Shown: in pieces, positions 63,639 to 64,000 of the stretch
Numbering within the stretch: position 1 is the first letter of the stretch
Layout of the letters: each line of letters begins with the position of its first letter
NCBI RefSeq assembly: GCF_963678635.1
Contig: NC_087069.1
Location: 47,200,276 to 47,264,275, forward strand
Length of the DNA stretch: 64,000 bases
Reading direction: 5' to 3'
DNA from: Symsagittifera roscoffensis
Taxonomy: Eukaryota > Xenacoelomorpha > Acoela > Convolutidae
Notes under the pieces: model-generated
What the model was told of the DNA's origin: nothing
Database searches by the model: none
Seen by the model: the letters and a program-made list of their open reading frames with translations, nothing else
Translations under genes and position numbers: made by a program

Positions 63639-64000
63639 GTTAGTAACAATAAAAACAAAGTCTATCTTAATTTGCTCAATTTCTTTCATGTCAATTTTAT
63701 TATAACCGTCTATTTATACTGTCTAAGATGTTTTCAAGCGACAATGTGCGAATTGAGGACGCTTTTTTTAGGTCGTGTTGTTTTTTTTTGTTTTTTTTTG
63801 GAAAACTTTTTTACGCTCAAACTTGATTTTAGCGGTTTTCACTTTGTGATTTTTTAAAATCCTTTTGTTAAATTGAAGAAAAATGAGTTCTCCAATTACA
63901 AAAGTTCAAATGAAGCAAAGACCGTGAATGAATTCTAACTTCGAAAAAAGACAGTAATTTTAAGATTTCCGATAGGAAGTGATAATTTACAATTAATCTA
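63639..64000. other. NEK4 intron at the window end
   Basis: T-rich intronic sequence after the donor at 63,639 (gttagt). The open frame running through the exon into it is an artefact of read-through. The gene continues beyond the window. Confidence 0.6.

Overview
The window is animal (metazoan) nuclear DNA, probably from an aquatic invertebrate; I cannot name the species. Support for this: genes cut by many GT-AG introns in AT-rich sequence, a canonical U2 snRNA gene, a NEK4-type kinase, a FLYWCH/MuDR transposon, tRNA-headed SINEs and Ty3/gypsy-type LTR elements. Host DNA is visibly AT-rich, while the retroelement coding regions are clearly richer in GC.

Left third (1-23,790): two related LTR retroelements lie head to head, with only 7 bp between the starts of their 5' LTRs (4934 and 4942). 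The minus-strand one (1-4934) is cut by the window edge. The plus-strand one (4942-23,787) is complete from LTR to LTR and unusually long, about 18.8 kb. It carries a broken protease-RT-RNase H region, a nearly intact integrase, and then about 10 kb of non-canonical ORFs: a macro-domain-like protein, a coiled-coil ORF, a GDSL/SGNH-hydrolase-like ORF, a ~1000-aa ORF joined to it by a single in-frame TGA, and further long ORFs without recognisable homology. No complete gag is present. An 11-base motif, TGTCCGGGGAG, that forms the plus-strand primer site also recurs four times inside the element. This element is the best candidate for an undescribed system here.

Middle (23,790-44,833): an intergenic stretch with a MITE-like inverted-repeat element and a minus-strand U2 snRNA gene, then a seven-exon minus-strand gene (44,833 down to 27,951) for an ~889-aa coiled-coil protein that looks ciliary/sperm-type. 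Its intron 6 holds, on the other strand, a single-exon F-box-like gene flanked by ~450-550-bp inverted repeats, a gene-carrying mobile unit. Its intron 2 holds a single copy of the same repeat, interrupted by a decayed MuDR-like transposon with a FLYWCH zinc-finger ORF and 8-bp target duplications.

Right part (46,053-end): a plus-strand NEK4-like kinase gene, divergent from the coiled-coil gene across a 1.2-kb intergenic region. It has at least 13 exons, including an 18-nt candidate microexon and one likely GC-AG intron, and it continues past the window. Its introns hold SINEs, a truncated LTR element of the same family as the giant element, and a TIR element with CCCGGGTTGACC ends.
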